From Chloroflexota bacterium (GTDB lineage: Bacteria; Chloroflexota; Dormibacteria; Dormibacterales; Dormibacteraceae), in the NCBI GenBank assembly GCA_005880795.1, contig VBGP01000007.1:1-64000 (forward strand): a stretch of 64,000 bases of DNA. Reading direction: 5' to 3'. Numbering within the stretch: position 1 is the first letter of the stretch; the number at the start of each line of letters is the position of its first letter. Below are positions 50,517-58,196 of the stretch, one piece after another. A program made the position numbers and the translations under genes. The notes under the pieces are model-generated. The model was not told where the DNA came from. It saw only the letters and a program-made list of their open reading frames with translations, and did not search any database.

Positions 50517-51373
50517 GGGCGCACCTCGGCCAACGCGACTCCGAGGTCGCCGTTCGCCGCGGCCAGCAGCACCCTCGCCTCGTCCGCGGTCACCCTGCGA
50601 TGCAGCATCACGATCGCGAGCTTCGGGTTGCCACCGGCGGCGTCGAGAGCACGGGCAGCTTCCTCAGCGGAGCCTCCGCCGACGTCCGCGACCAGAAGCG
50701 CGGCGCGGGCGCGAAGCTTGTCGTTGGAAGGGACCACGCCGACCATCCGGCCTCGGTGGGTCCGAGCCAGTCGGGTGAAGACAGCGGTGCTGAGCATGTT
50801 GAGCACGAGCTTCTGGACGGTGCCGGCCTTCAATCGCGTCGAGCCGGCGATCACCTCTGGGCCGGTCTCAACCTCGATCGCGATGTCGGCCGCCCGGGCC
50901 AGCGGCGACCCTGGATTGCAGGTGACCGCAACCCGCAGCCCACCTGCGGCGGCGGCGCGCTCGAGCGCGCCCAGCACATACGCGGTACGTCCGCTTGCGC
51001 TTATGCCCACCGCCACGTCGGTCGAGCCGAGACCAGCCTTTGTTGCGGCGGCGATGCCCAACCGGCGATCGTCCTCCTGGTCGGGCTCGTCCGCGGAATG
51101 GGCCTGCACGAGATCCGCGGCGACGCCGAAGGTGGCGGGGCATTCGGCGGCATCGAGTCTGGCCACGAGCCCGCTCGTTCCAGCACCGAAGTAATGGAGC
51201 CTCCCGCCCCCGCCCAGCCTGATCGCAATTTCCTCGACCGCGCGCGCCACGTTGGACAGCTGGGGCCGGATCGCTTCAACGGCCGCGAGGTCTTCGGCAT
51301 GCATCAGCGCGACGAAATCGAACGCCGGCAGGTCATCGAGCTCATCGGCGCGAGGATGCAGGTTCTCACTCAC
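50513..51373 (-). CDS. murQ: N-acetylmuramic acid 6-phosphate etherase
   Basis: From the GTG at 51373 the protein has 286 residues (SENLHPRADELDDLPAFD). It has the SIS fold with RLHYFGAGTSGLVARLDAAE, TFGVAADLV, VAVGISASGRTAYVLGAL and TRLKAGTVQKLVLNMLST, all typical of MurQ. It splits D-lactate from MurNAc-6-phosphate, giving GlcNAc-6-phosphate for NagA. Its start overlaps the nagZ stop (GTGA). Presence of MurQ makes the operon one for peptidoglycan rather than chitin sugars alone. Confidence 0.93.
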   Translation of the reverse strand: MSENLHPRADELDDLPAFDFVALMHAEDLAAVEAIRPQLSNVARAVEEIAIRLGGGGRLHYFGAGTSGLVARLDAAECPATFGVAADLVQAHSADEPDQEDDRRLGIAAATKAGLGSTDVAVGISASGRTAYVLGALERAAAAGGLRVAVTCNPGSPLARAADIAIEVETGPEVIAGSTRLKAGTVQKLVLNMLSTAVFTRLARTHRGRMVGVVPSNDKLRARAALLVADVGGGSAEEAARALDAAGGNPKLAIVMLHRRVTADEARVLLAAANGDLGVALAEVRP

Positions 51374-52791
51374 GGATGCAGCACCTCGGCCGCGGCCTGG
51401 GCGCAAACGCGTGCCGAGCCATGGGTGGCCACGTACGCGTTCGCGCCGCGAGGGCGGTAGGCGGGAACCCCCATCTCAACCACGATCGCATCGGGCCGGC
51501 GGGCCAGCAATTCCTCGACCTGGGTCAGCTGTTCCGGGTGGCGATTCAGGTCGCGGACGACCAGGACAAGGCTGGCGTCAGGCGGCACGGAAAGATCATC
51601 GCCCCCTCCGCCTTCGCGAGCCTTCACCTGCACGCCGCGTGCGGAAAGAGACTCGGCCATGCCCCAGGGCACCTCGCCGGCGGCGATCGACGGCGCCGAG
51701 GCAAAACGGACGACCACCGCCTGGTCGCCCACTCGAACTGGACCTTCGAAACGAACGGCCCGGCGGGCGGCCGTGATTCCAATCCCAGCAGTGGACGTGA
51801 CCACGTCGTGGTGCCCGAAGTGCCAGGCCGCCAGGGCATCCACCCGATCCGCGGCCTGGGCGAGCCGTTCCTCGCTCAGGCCCCCAGTCCGAACCGCGCC
51901 TGCGATCGCTGCAACGATGTCGTCGACGACGTCTTCCCCGGCCAGCTCGCCACCGACGCAGAGCGCGTCACATCCGGCGACCAGAGCCAGGACGGCGCTG
52001 TCCGGGACGCCGCGATCTCGACTCAGACCCCGCATCTCGAGCGCATCGCTTACCGCCAGGCCGTCGAACCCAAGCTCGTCGCGCAGCAGCCCCGTCATCA
52101 CTTTGCGGCTGATCGTGGAGGGCAGGTCGTCGATGGCGGGCACCACGATATGCGCGCTCATGATCGCCCGCACCCCAGCCGCGATCGCTGCTTTGAACGG
52201 CTCGAGGGCGTGCTGGCGGGGGTCCTCACCCGCCACCGGAAGCGCCAGATGTGAGTCAACAGCCGTGTCGCCGTGACCCGGGAAGTGCTTCGCGCAGGCC
52301 GCAACGCCGGTGCGCTGGAGGCCGGTGACCCAGGCCGCGGTCTGGGTTGCGACCGCCACCGCGTCTGACCCGAACGCCCTGACGCCGATCACCGGATTCA
52401 GCGGATTGCTGTTGACATCGGCCACTGGGGCCAGGTCAAGGTCGATCCCGGCCTCGCTCAACTGAGAGCCGATCGCGGACGCGACATCGGCGGTCAGGCA
52501 TGCATCGGCGGCTTGACCAAGCGCCAGGTTGCCCGGGTACGAGCTGCCCGTACGCGCCTCGAGTCGCGTGACGTCGCCACCTTCCTCATCGATCGCGATC
52601 AGCAGGCTCGGGCGCTCGTAGTGGAGCGACGCGGTCAATGCTTTCACCTGCTCGGGGGTGTCGACGTTGCGCGCAAAGAGCGCGACCCCGCCCAGCCCTG
52701 CGGCGGCGAGCTTGAGCACCCAGTCCGGCGCCCTGGTGCCGATGAAACCAGGGACGATGCACCGCAGCGCAAGAGACTCGACCGAGCTCAT
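51370..52791 (-). CDS. nagZ: GH3 beta-N-acetylhexosaminidase (NagZ type)
   Basis: From the ATG at 52791 the protein has 473 residues. The GH3 barrel shows LLIAIDEEGGDVTRLE, the NagZ acid-base His/Asp loop AKHFPGHGDTAVDSH and the nucleophile aspartate in AVSDALEMRGL. A second domain of about 140 residues follows. There is no signal peptide, so it should work in the cytoplasm, releasing GlcNAc from GlcNAc-(anhydro)MurNAc units. Its start overlaps the stop of the upstream permease gene by 4 bp. Confidence 0.92.
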   Translation of the reverse strand: MSSVESLALRCIVPGFIGTRAPDWVLKLAAAGLGGVALFARNVDTPEQVKALTASLHYERPSLLIAIDEEGGDVTRLEARTGSSYPGNLALGQAADACLTADVASAIGSQLSEAGIDLDLAPVADVNSNPLNPVIGVRAFGSDAVAVATQTAAWVTGLQRTGVAACAKHFPGHGDTAVDSHLALPVAGEDPRQHALEPFKAAIAAGVRAIMSAHIVVPAIDDLPSTISRKVMTGLLRDELGFDGLAVSDALEMRGLSRDRGVPDSAVLALVAGCDALCVGGELAGEDVVDDIVAAIAGAVRTGGLSEERLAQAADRVDALAAWHFGHHDVVTSTAGIGITAARRAVRFEGPVRVGDQAVVVRFASAPSIAAGEVPWGMAESLSARGVQVKAREGGGGDDLSVPPDASLVLVVRDLNRHPEQLTQVEELLARRPDAIVVEMGVPAYRPRGANAYVATHGSARVCAQAAAEVLHP

Positions 52792-53693
52792 CCCTTCACC
52801 GCACCTGCGGTCAGACCGCCGGCCAGGTAACGCTGCAGGACGAGGAAGAAGGCGACGACGGGCAAGCCGGTCAGGGTGGCCCCGGCCATGAGCGGCCCCC
52901 ACTCGGGTCCGTGATTGGTGGTGAAGGAGGCGAGCCAGACGGTCAGAGTCTGGTTGGTCGGGCTCGAGAGGAGGACGTAGGCGATTATGTACTCGTTCCA
53001 CGCTTGGATGAAGCCGAAGATCGCGGTCGCGACCAGTCCGGGACCGACCAACGGAAAAGTGATGCGGAAGAAGGCGCCCACTCGGGTGCAGCCGTCGATC
53101 ATCGCCGACTCCTCGAGCTCAACCGGGATGTTGGCGACAAAACCCCGAAGCGTCCAGACCATGAAAGGAAGGACCGCCGCGAGGTAGACGGCGATGACGC
53201 CTGGCAGCGCATCGACCTGGCCGACCGAATCCAGCATCAGGTACAGCGGGATGATCAGCGCGTTCAGCGGCACCATCTGGACACCGATGATCATCACCAG
53301 GAACGCGGTGCGGCCTTTGAATCCGAAACGGGCGGTCCCCACCGCCGCGAGGAAGGCGATCGCGAGAGCGAGCGCCAGCATCACGGCGACGATGATCACG
53401 CTGTTCCGCACGTCTTCGAGAAAGAAGGGGCGCGCGATCGCGTCGCGAAAGTTTTGCAGCGTGAACGGCGACGGAAACCATTTTGGAGTCAGGGCAAGGA
53501 TGTCGCGGCCTGGCTTGAACGCCGTCGCGACCATCCAGTAGATCGGGAAGAGCATCAGCGCCGCGACGGCGACCCCGGTCGCGTCGAACAGCAGCTGTTT
53601 GGAGCGCTGCCACAAATTGAGCTCGACGTTGGCCTGCGCCTCAGCGCGGGCGCGACCCAGCTGAACACCTTGCGCGGTGCCGGGCGCGATCAA
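52788..53693 (-). CDS. Sugar ABC transporter permease (MalG/AraQ type)
   Basis: From the TTG at 53693 the protein has 301 residues with six membrane helices. The EAA loop reads LEESAMIDGCTRVGAFFRIT and contacts the missing ATPase. The TTG overlaps the stop of the partner permease (TTGA); longer readings run into that gene. It should import an amino sugar or muropeptide disaccharide together with the partner permease and binding lipoprotein. No ATPase gene is in the operon; a shared MsmK/UgpC-like ATPase elsewhere is expected. Confidence 0.9.
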   Translation of the reverse strand: MIAPGTAQGVQLGRARAEAQANVELNLWQRSKQLLFDATGVAVAALMLFPIYWMVATAFKPGRDILALTPKWFPSPFTLQNFRDAIARPFFLEDVRNSVIIVAVMLALALAIAFLAAVGTARFGFKGRTAFLVMIIGVQMVPLNALIIPLYLMLDSVGQVDALPGVIAVYLAAVLPFMVWTLRGFVANIPVELEESAMIDGCTRVGAFFRITFPLVGPGLVATAIFGFIQAWNEYIIAYVLLSSPTNQTLTVWLASFTTNHGPEWGPLMAGATLTGLPVVAFFLVLQRYLAGGLTAGAVKG

Positions 53694-54643
53694 GCGATCT
53701 CCGCCACTTTGACCGTCTCCCTCACGTAGAAGAAGGTGACGACCACGAGGACGATCACCATCACGACCGCGATCGACGCCCCGAGTCCGTACTGCGTCAC
53801 CCCAAATGACTCGCGGTACGAATAGATGGCGATCGTGAAGTAATCGGAGCTGGGGCGAGCGTTCAGCATCACGTAGATCTGGTTGAAGACTCCGAAATCC
53901 CAGATCGTCGACAGGCAAGTCACGATCAGGAAGATAGGTTTGAGAATGGGCGCGGTCACAAACCAGAAGCGCTGCCACGCGTCAGCGCCATCGACGTGCG
54001 CCGCGTCGATGACGTCGCTCGGTACCTGGAGCAAACCCGCGAAAAGCGTGATCGTCACAAACGGGATCGCACCCCAGACGACGACGAGGACCAGCACGCC
54101 CAGCCCCTGCACGGGATTGTCGAACCAGTTGTGGTGGATGAAGTTGCCCACGTGCAGCTGGGTGAGCAGGTAGTTCATCACTCCAAACTCGTAGTCGAAC
54201 ATCCACTGCCAGATATCGACGCTGACGATCACCGGCGTCGCCCACACGAAGACGAGAGCGCTCATTACCAACACCCGCACCACGCGCCGGACCTTGAGCA
54301 ATAGAAGAGATAGGAGGGTGCTCAGGACCAAGGTCAAGACGACACATGCGAACGTGAAAAGGAGCGATCGAACGATGACCTGGTGGAACAGGGGATCGAC
54401 CACGATGGACCGGTAGTTGTCGAGACCCACCCACCGGCCCTGGTGCGCGATCAGCTCGCGCAGGCCGTAGTGCTGGAGCGACAGCCAGACAAGCATGCCA
54501 AGTGGAAAGGCGAGGATGCCGCCGATGACGGCGACGCTCGGGCTTATCAGCGCATAAGGGAGGAGGTTGGAACGCAGCCACGCGCGACGCCTGAGCATCA
54601 GGGGGCCGGGCTCGAGGTCGGGCGCGGAAACCGCCACTCCCAT
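53690..54643 (-). CDS. Sugar ABC transporter permease (MalF/UgpA type)
   Basis: The 317-residue protein has six membrane helices, starting near residue 32, and an EAA loop DAAHVDGADAWQRFWFVTAP. It is the larger, N-terminally extended partner usually encoded first in CUT1 transporters. It lies 31 bases downstream of the binding-protein gene and overlaps the second permease by 4 bp. Confidence 0.91.
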   Translation of the reverse strand: MGVAVSAPDLEPGPLMLRRRAWLRSNLLPYALISPSVAVIGGILAFPLGMLVWLSLQHYGLRELIAHQGRWVGLDNYRSIVVDPLFHQVIVRSLLFTFACVVLTLVLSTLLSLLLLKVRRVVRVLVMSALVFVWATPVIVSVDIWQWMFDYEFGVMNYLLTQLHVGNFIHHNWFDNPVQGLGVLVLVVVWGAIPFVTITLFAGLLQVPSDVIDAAHVDGADAWQRFWFVTAPILKPIFLIVTCLSTIWDFGVFNQIYVMLNARPSSDYFTIAIYSYRESFGVTQYGLGASIAVVMVIVLVVVTFFYVRETVKVAEIA

Positions 54644-54674
54644 CGAACCAGCCCCCCTTTGCCTTGCTTGTGAG

Positions 54675-55964
54675 TTAGCCGCCGCCGTTGAGGATCGACG
54701 TGATCCGAGTACTGGCGGCTGCGGTCGCGTCCGGGATCTTCTGCTGCCCGGTGAATATCTTGACGAGCATGTCGGGAAGCACGTTTGCGTTCTCGACGTT
54801 GGCCCAGTTCTCCGAGTTGGGCACGAACTTGCTGTTCTTGGCCGCGTTGTAGAAGACCGCGTTGAGGCCGGTGCCCAGGCCGAGCATCGAGGTCGTGTTT
54901 GGAATCACTCCGCCCACGGTGGCCATCTCGGTCATGTGCTTGCTGCCGGTGAGCATGGCAATCCAGTCGTTGGCCAGGCTTTGGTGCTTGCTCTTGGTGG
55001 CCACGCCGAGGTCGGAACCGCCGAGGAACACCGGAGCAGTCTGGCCCGAGACGTGGCTTGGGATCGGGAACGCGCCGAGCTTGTCCGCCAGGCTCGGGTC
55101 GCCGCCCGTGGCACTCGTGATGACGCCGACTTCCCAGCCGTTCGCGATGATCATCGCGACGTGTCCCTGCGCGAAGGCTTGGTCCTGCTTCGCCTCATCG
55201 CCGGTCTTGTCCGCGCGAGAAAGCTTGCTGACCATGTTGTTGAGGGTGGTGAGGCCTTGCTGCGAGCTCGATGAGCTGAGCGTGCCCTGCCACTTGCCGC
55301 CGGACTGGCTGGCGATGTCGCCGCCGAAGTCCCAGACGAACGGAAGCGCAGCGTACCAGTACTTCCCCGGGTAGTAGAGCGCGGAGAAGTTGGGGTCGGA
55401 GCTGTGAGCCGTCATGAGCTTCTGGCCCACGGTTAGCAGCCCGTCCAAGCTGTCAGGAGGCGCGACACCGGCTGCTGTGAAAAAGTCCTTTCGGTAGATG
55501 ATCGCGCGGCTGCCCGCGTAGTACGGGACGCAGTAGAGCTTCTTGGCCACCGTGCAGGAGTCTGTCAGGGACTGGAGCCAGGTGCCGGAGTTGGCGAAGC
55601 TCGACTTCTTGCCGCTGATGTCCTCGAGCGCCCCGGCCGCGGCGTACTTGGCCACCAGAGTGTTGCCGAGCTCGATGACGTCGGGCGGGGTGCTGCCCGC
55701 GAACGCGGTGTCGAGCTTGGTGCCGATGTCCCCCCACTGCTGAATCTCGACGTTGACCGTGACATTTGGATACTTGGTCTTGAAGTCCGCGTTCACGCCA
55801 TCGACGACGCTTTTCGGCGCGCTGCCGTTCATCAGCCATACGGTCAGAGTTCCGGTCTCATTGGCCGGGTTGTTGCTGACGGGTGAGGGGTTTCCTCCAC
55901 ACGCGGCAGCCACCAGCGCAACGGCGACTGTGACGACGCTCAACCATGTCTTCCTGAGGTTCAT
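54675..55964 (-). CDS. Sugar ABC transporter solute-binding lipoprotein
   Basis: The 429-residue protein has a signal peptide ending in a lipobox (LVAAAC, Cys22), then the family 1 extracellular binding-protein frame: TLTVWLMNGSAPKSVVDGV, AGSTPPDVIELGNTLVAKYA and a C-terminal half with two lobes. It should capture a disaccharide or amino sugar outside the membrane and hand it to the two permeases. The start ATG overlaps the stop of the GntR gene by 4 bp (ATGA). Confidence 0.92.
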   Translation of the reverse strand: MNLRKTWLSVVTVAVALVAAACGGNPSPVSNNPANETGTLTVWLMNGSAPKSVVDGVNADFKTKYPNVTVNVEIQQWGDIGTKLDTAFAGSTPPDVIELGNTLVAKYAAAGALEDISGKKSSFANSGTWLQSLTDSCTVAKKLYCVPYYAGSRAIIYRKDFFTAAGVAPPDSLDGLLTVGQKLMTAHSSDPNFSALYYPGKYWYAALPFVWDFGGDIASQSGGKWQGTLSSSSSQQGLTTLNNMVSKLSRADKTGDEAKQDQAFAQGHVAMIIANGWEVGVITSATGGDPSLADKLGAFPIPSHVSGQTAPVFLGGSDLGVATKSKHQSLANDWIAMLTGSKHMTEMATVGGVIPNTTSMLGLGTGLNAVFYNAAKNSKFVPNSENWANVENANVLPDMLVKIFTGQQKIPDATAAASTRITSILNGGG

Positions 55965-56785
55965 CCAGGCAATTTCCCCCTGTTTCTTGAATGCGGCGCC
56001 TCAGCGCCAGGTGATTGGTCGCCTCCATTGCCCCGCACCGCGGCAGGCGAGCTGCGCGGGACGCCGGCCGAGCGCCCGTTGCGGCTTCGCTGCAGTACGA
56101 GGTCGGCGACCAGGCGATATCGGTCGCCGCGGTAGATGGAGCGGACGAACTCGACGATCCGCCCTGACTCGGAGACGGTCGTCCGCTCGAAAAGGAATGC
56201 AGGCGTGTGAAGCGGGACCCCGAGGACCTCGGACTCCTCCTCGCTGGTCACCGTGGGCTCGATCGATTGCGTGCCTGTCGCGATGATGATGCCGTACCTC
56301 TCGCGCAACAGCTCGTAAAAGGAGTGGCCTTCGAAGTTGGCGCGCGTGAGGCCAGGCACGAGCGCCTCCGGGACGTGAAGGACCTCCATCGCCATCGGCT
56401 GCGAGTCGGCTAGGCGCAGGCGTTTGACTCGGATCAGGCGCGCCTCGGGCGAGACGCCAAGACGGTGGGCAAGGCGCGCGCCCGCCAGCGTCGTCGTGAG
56501 CTCGAGGGTCCGGCTGCCCGGCGTCATTCCGCGGCGGCGCATGTCGTCGCTGAACGAGGTCAGCGTCAACGGCTGGGCGATCTTCGGCTCGGTGACATAG
56601 GTGCCGCTGCCGTGGCGGCGATCGAGGTAGCCGTCGCGGACGAGGTCGTCCAGGGCGGCCCGTACGGTGAGCCGGGAGACACCGAGGTCGAGCGCCAGCT
56701 GGCGCTCGGCGGGGATTGGCTGGCCGACCGCAAGCGACTCGACCAGGTCCAGCACGCGGTCGCGCGTCTCCTCCTGCTTGCTCAC
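55961..56785 (-). CDS. GntR/HutC-family regulator with UTRA domain
   Basis: From the GTG at 56785 the protein has 274 residues: an N-terminal winged helix (PAERQLALDLGVSRLTVRAA; about residues 20-70) and a UTRA effector domain (about 90-235). In NagR/DasR relatives the effector is GlcN-6-P or GlcNAc-6-P, which fits the operon. An upstream start at 56842 is ruled out because the promoter and operator lie between. It is the first gene of the operon and most likely represses itself and the amino-sugar genes. Confidence 0.92.
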   Translation of the reverse strand: MSKQEETRDRVLDLVESLAVGQPIPAERQLALDLGVSRLTVRAALDDLVRDGYLDRRHGSGTYVTEPKIAQPLTLTSFSDDMRRRGMTPGSRTLELTTTLAGARLAHRLGVSPEARLIRVKRLRLADSQPMAMEVLHVPEALVPGLTRANFEGHSFYELLRERYGIIIATGTQSIEPTVTSEEESEVLGVPLHTPAFLFERTTVSESGRIVEFVRSIYRGDRYRLVADLVLQRSRNGRSAGVPRSSPAAVRGNGGDQSPGAEAPHSRNRGKLPG

Positions 56786-56795
56786 AAGTGGTATT
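56786..56795. promoter_or_regulatory. Second operator half-site AAGTGGTATT
   Basis: This 10-mer lies directly before the GntR start codon and is identical, on the other strand, to one arm-plus-centre of the main operator (56849-56858). It could give a second binding site of lower affinity or allow looping. Confidence 0.5.
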
Positions 56796-56821
56796 GCCCT
56801 CCCGGCCGCTGCATCTGCGAC

Positions 56822-56850
56822 AGTTAAGCACAGATTAGACAAGTGGTCAA
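56822..56850 (-). promoter_or_regulatory. Sigma70-type promoter of the amino-sugar operon
   Basis: On the minus strand TTGACC (56850-56845) is followed by a 17-base spacer and TTAACT (56827-56822). Transcription would start near 56815, giving a leader of about 30 bases that includes GGGAGGG as ribosome site before the GTG at 56785. The -35 element lies inside the operator palindrome. Confidence 0.65.
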
Positions 56851-56858
56851 TACCACTT
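56841..56858. promoter_or_regulatory. GntR-type operator AAGTGGT-CAAT-ACCACTT
   Basis: Seven-base perfect arms surround CAAT. The TGGT/ACCA core resembles the sites of NagR/DasR-type GntR regulators. It covers the -35 box of the operon promoter, so binding by the GntR protein encoded first in the operon would block polymerase. Confidence 0.7.
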
Positions 56859-56864
56859 TTCGGC

Positions 56865-56940
56865 TCAGGAGTCGAGCAGCGCGAACCGGGCCAATATAAG
56901 AGGACGCGCGAGTTCGCTCCCTAAGGTAGTCGACTCCTGA
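56865..56940. repeat. Eleven-base inverted repeat flanking 54 bases
   Basis: TCAGGAGTCGA (56865-56875) and TCGACTCCTGA (56930-56940) are exact inverted copies. The segment between holds an AT-richer CCAATATAAGAGG. The pair lies between the GntR operator and the GlsB-type gene. It could be paired regulator sites, a large stem-loop or a trace of a small mobile element; no transposase is near. Confidence 0.45.
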
Positions 56941-57001
56941 TCCGGGTTAACAAGTTGAGTTCGCTTAAAAGCGAGCCACACACCACCCTGGAGGTCTGGA
57001 G

Positions 57002-57262
57002 ATGCATCTGATCGGGTTTTTGATCATGGGGGCGATCGTCGGCTGGCTGGCCGGCAAGATCATGAGCGGCCATGGCTACGGCATCATCTGGGACGTCGTC
57101 CTCGGCATCGTCGGGGCCTTCGTCGGCGGCTTTGTGTTCTCGCTGATCTTCGGCACGCAACCGACCGGCCTGATCATCTCGTTCATCGTCGCTCTGATCG
57201 GGGCGGTCGTCCTGGTAGCGATCGTGCACATGGTCAAGCGGGAGCCAATCCGCACGACCTGA
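57002..57262 (+). CDS. GlsB/YeaQ/YmgE-family membrane stress protein
   Basis: The 86-residue protein has three hydrophobic helices (LIGFLIMGAIVGWLAGKIM, IIWDVVLGIVGAFVGGFVF and LIISFIVALIGAVVLVAIV) with the GlsB-family WLAGKI motif. Such small proteins are induced by acid or general stress; their activity is unknown. GGAGG is well placed before the ATG, and a small TCGCTT-AA-AAGCGA hairpin lies at 56961-56974 in the leader. Confidence 0.9.
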   Translation: MHLIGFLIMGAIVGWLAGKIMSGHGYGIIWDVVLGIVGAFVGGFVFSLIFGTQPTGLIISFIVALIGAVVLVAIVHMVKREPIRTT

Positions 57263-57270
57263 GCTCAGGT
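57257..57270 (+). terminator. Palindrome after the GlsB-type gene
   Basis: ACCTGAGCTCAGGT is a perfect palindrome containing the stop codon, followed by TTCTTTTCG. The stem is short (five pairs around AGCT), so it is at best a weak intrinsic terminator. Confidence 0.4.
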
Positions 57271-57390
57271 TCTTTTCGTCACCAAAACGTTGGGTCAACG
57301 GCCCGGCGGTAATCGCGGCCGCTGAATTGTTTCTTTGGTAGGCGCGAGTCGAAGGCTGCGCAATTCATTGCCAAGGAGGTAATTCGCGAG

Positions 57391-57561
57391 ATGCTTGCTG
57401 CACTGATCGTCCTCATACTGCTGCTTCTGATCTTCGGAGGCGGAGGCCTGTTGTCAGCTTCGCTGCAGATTCTGTGGATCATTCTTCTGATCGGCCTCAT
57501 TCTCTGGGCTCTCGGATTCGTCTTCCGCGGAACCAGCGGCGGACGCTGGTATCGCTGGTAG
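57391..57561 (+). CDS. 56-residue two-helix membrane protein
   Basis: The protein begins MLAALIVLILLLLIFGGGG, has a second helix (LQILWIILLIGLILWALGFV) and ends in a basic aromatic tail (RGTSGGRWYRW). AAGGAGGT ten bases before the ATG is the strongest ribosome site in the window. It resembles the short hydrophobic stress peptides (lmo0937-like type) found next to GlsB genes. The 128 bases between the two genes hold no other feature I can name. Confidence 0.82.
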   Translation: MLAALIVLILLLLIFGGGGLLSASLQILWIILLIGLILWALGFVFRGTSGGRWYRW

Positions 57562-57584
57562 CCGCTGACCTGTAGCAGTCGGTG

Positions 57585-57610
57585 ACGAGCGCCGCGTCCG
57601 CGGCGCTCGT
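57585..57610 (+). terminator. GC-rich terminator hairpin
   Basis: ACGAGCGCCGCG (57585-57596) and CGCGGCGCTCGT (57599-57610) pair over twelve bases around TC, so the functional stem is about eleven pairs with a four-base loop, followed by TTCGCTT. It lies 23 bases after the stop of the 56-residue gene. Confidence 0.75.
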
Positions 57611-57673
57611 TTCGCTTGGTACCGCACGTTTGGCGTCAGCGATGCGTTTCGTTGGTGCAGAGCCGTACCGCCC

Positions 57674-57679
57674 TAGACT
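57674..57679 (+). promoter_or_regulatory. -10 box TAGACT before the LURP-one-like gene
   Basis: TAGACT ends ten bases before the ATG at 57690. TTGGTG (57652-57657), sixteen bases farther upstream, is a fair -35 element. With no Shine-Dalgarno present, a leaderless or very short-leader mRNA is likely. Confidence 0.55.
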
Positions 57680-57689
57680 GACGATCGCG

Positions 57690-58193
57690 ATGGCCACATC
57701 GGGATGGTCGACCTACCAGCTGCGCCGGCAGCTCTTTTCGATCGGCGAAGACTTCTGGGTTCAGAACGCCCAGGGCGAGAACGCCTACAAGCTCGACGGC
57801 AAGGTCCTTGTCCTGACCAAGACCTTCGCCCTGCAGGACCTCAATGGAAACGAGGTGGCGCGGATGCAGGCGGAGATACTGACGCTTCGCAAGACGATGG
57901 ACATCGAGCGCGGCGGGCAGGTCGTGGCCACCGTCAAGAAGGCGTTCTTCAACGTCTTGAGCCAGAGCTTCTCCGTTGAAGTCAAGGGCGACGCCGAGCT
58001 CGAGGCGCAGGGCGACATCCTGAACCACGAGTTTCAGATCACCTCCGGCGGACAGGTCGTGGCAACGATCTCCAAGCAGTGGTTCGCGGCCGATTTCATG
58101 TATGGAATCGCCATCGCGCCTGGCCAGGACGAGGTGCTGCTCCTGTGCATCGCAATCAGCATCGATGAGATGTCGGAGAGAGACCGCCGATAG
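57690..58193 (+). CDS. LURP-one-related (Tubby C2-like) protein
   Basis: The 167-residue protein starts MATSGWSTYQLRRQLFSIGE and shows the twelve-stranded LOR barrel pattern: FWVQNAQGENAYKLDGKVL, LQDLNGNEVARMQAEIL and HEFQITSGGQVVATISKQW. The family shares the phospholipid-scramblase/Tubby fold; bacterial members are of unknown function, probably lipid or ligand binders. It is followed after three bases by the GrpB gene, so they form an operon. Confidence 0.85.
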   Translation: MATSGWSTYQLRRQLFSIGEDFWVQNAQGENAYKLDGKVLVLTKTFALQDLNGNEVARMQAEILTLRKTMDIERGGQVVATVKKAFFNVLSQSFSVEVKGDAELEAQGDILNHEFQITSGGQVVATISKQWFAADFMYGIAIAPGQDEVLLLCIAISIDEMSERDRR

Positions 58194-58196
58194 ACC

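Noticed and set aside
51370..53001. Longer NagZ reading starting at 53001.
   Set aside because: The first 70 codons overlap the permease gene and resemble nothing; the ATG at 52791 gives the normal GH3 start and an ATGA junction.
55961..56842. Longer GntR reading starting at 56842.
   Set aside because: That start lies inside the operator and upstream of the likely transcription start; GTG 56785 gives the usual GntR N-terminus.
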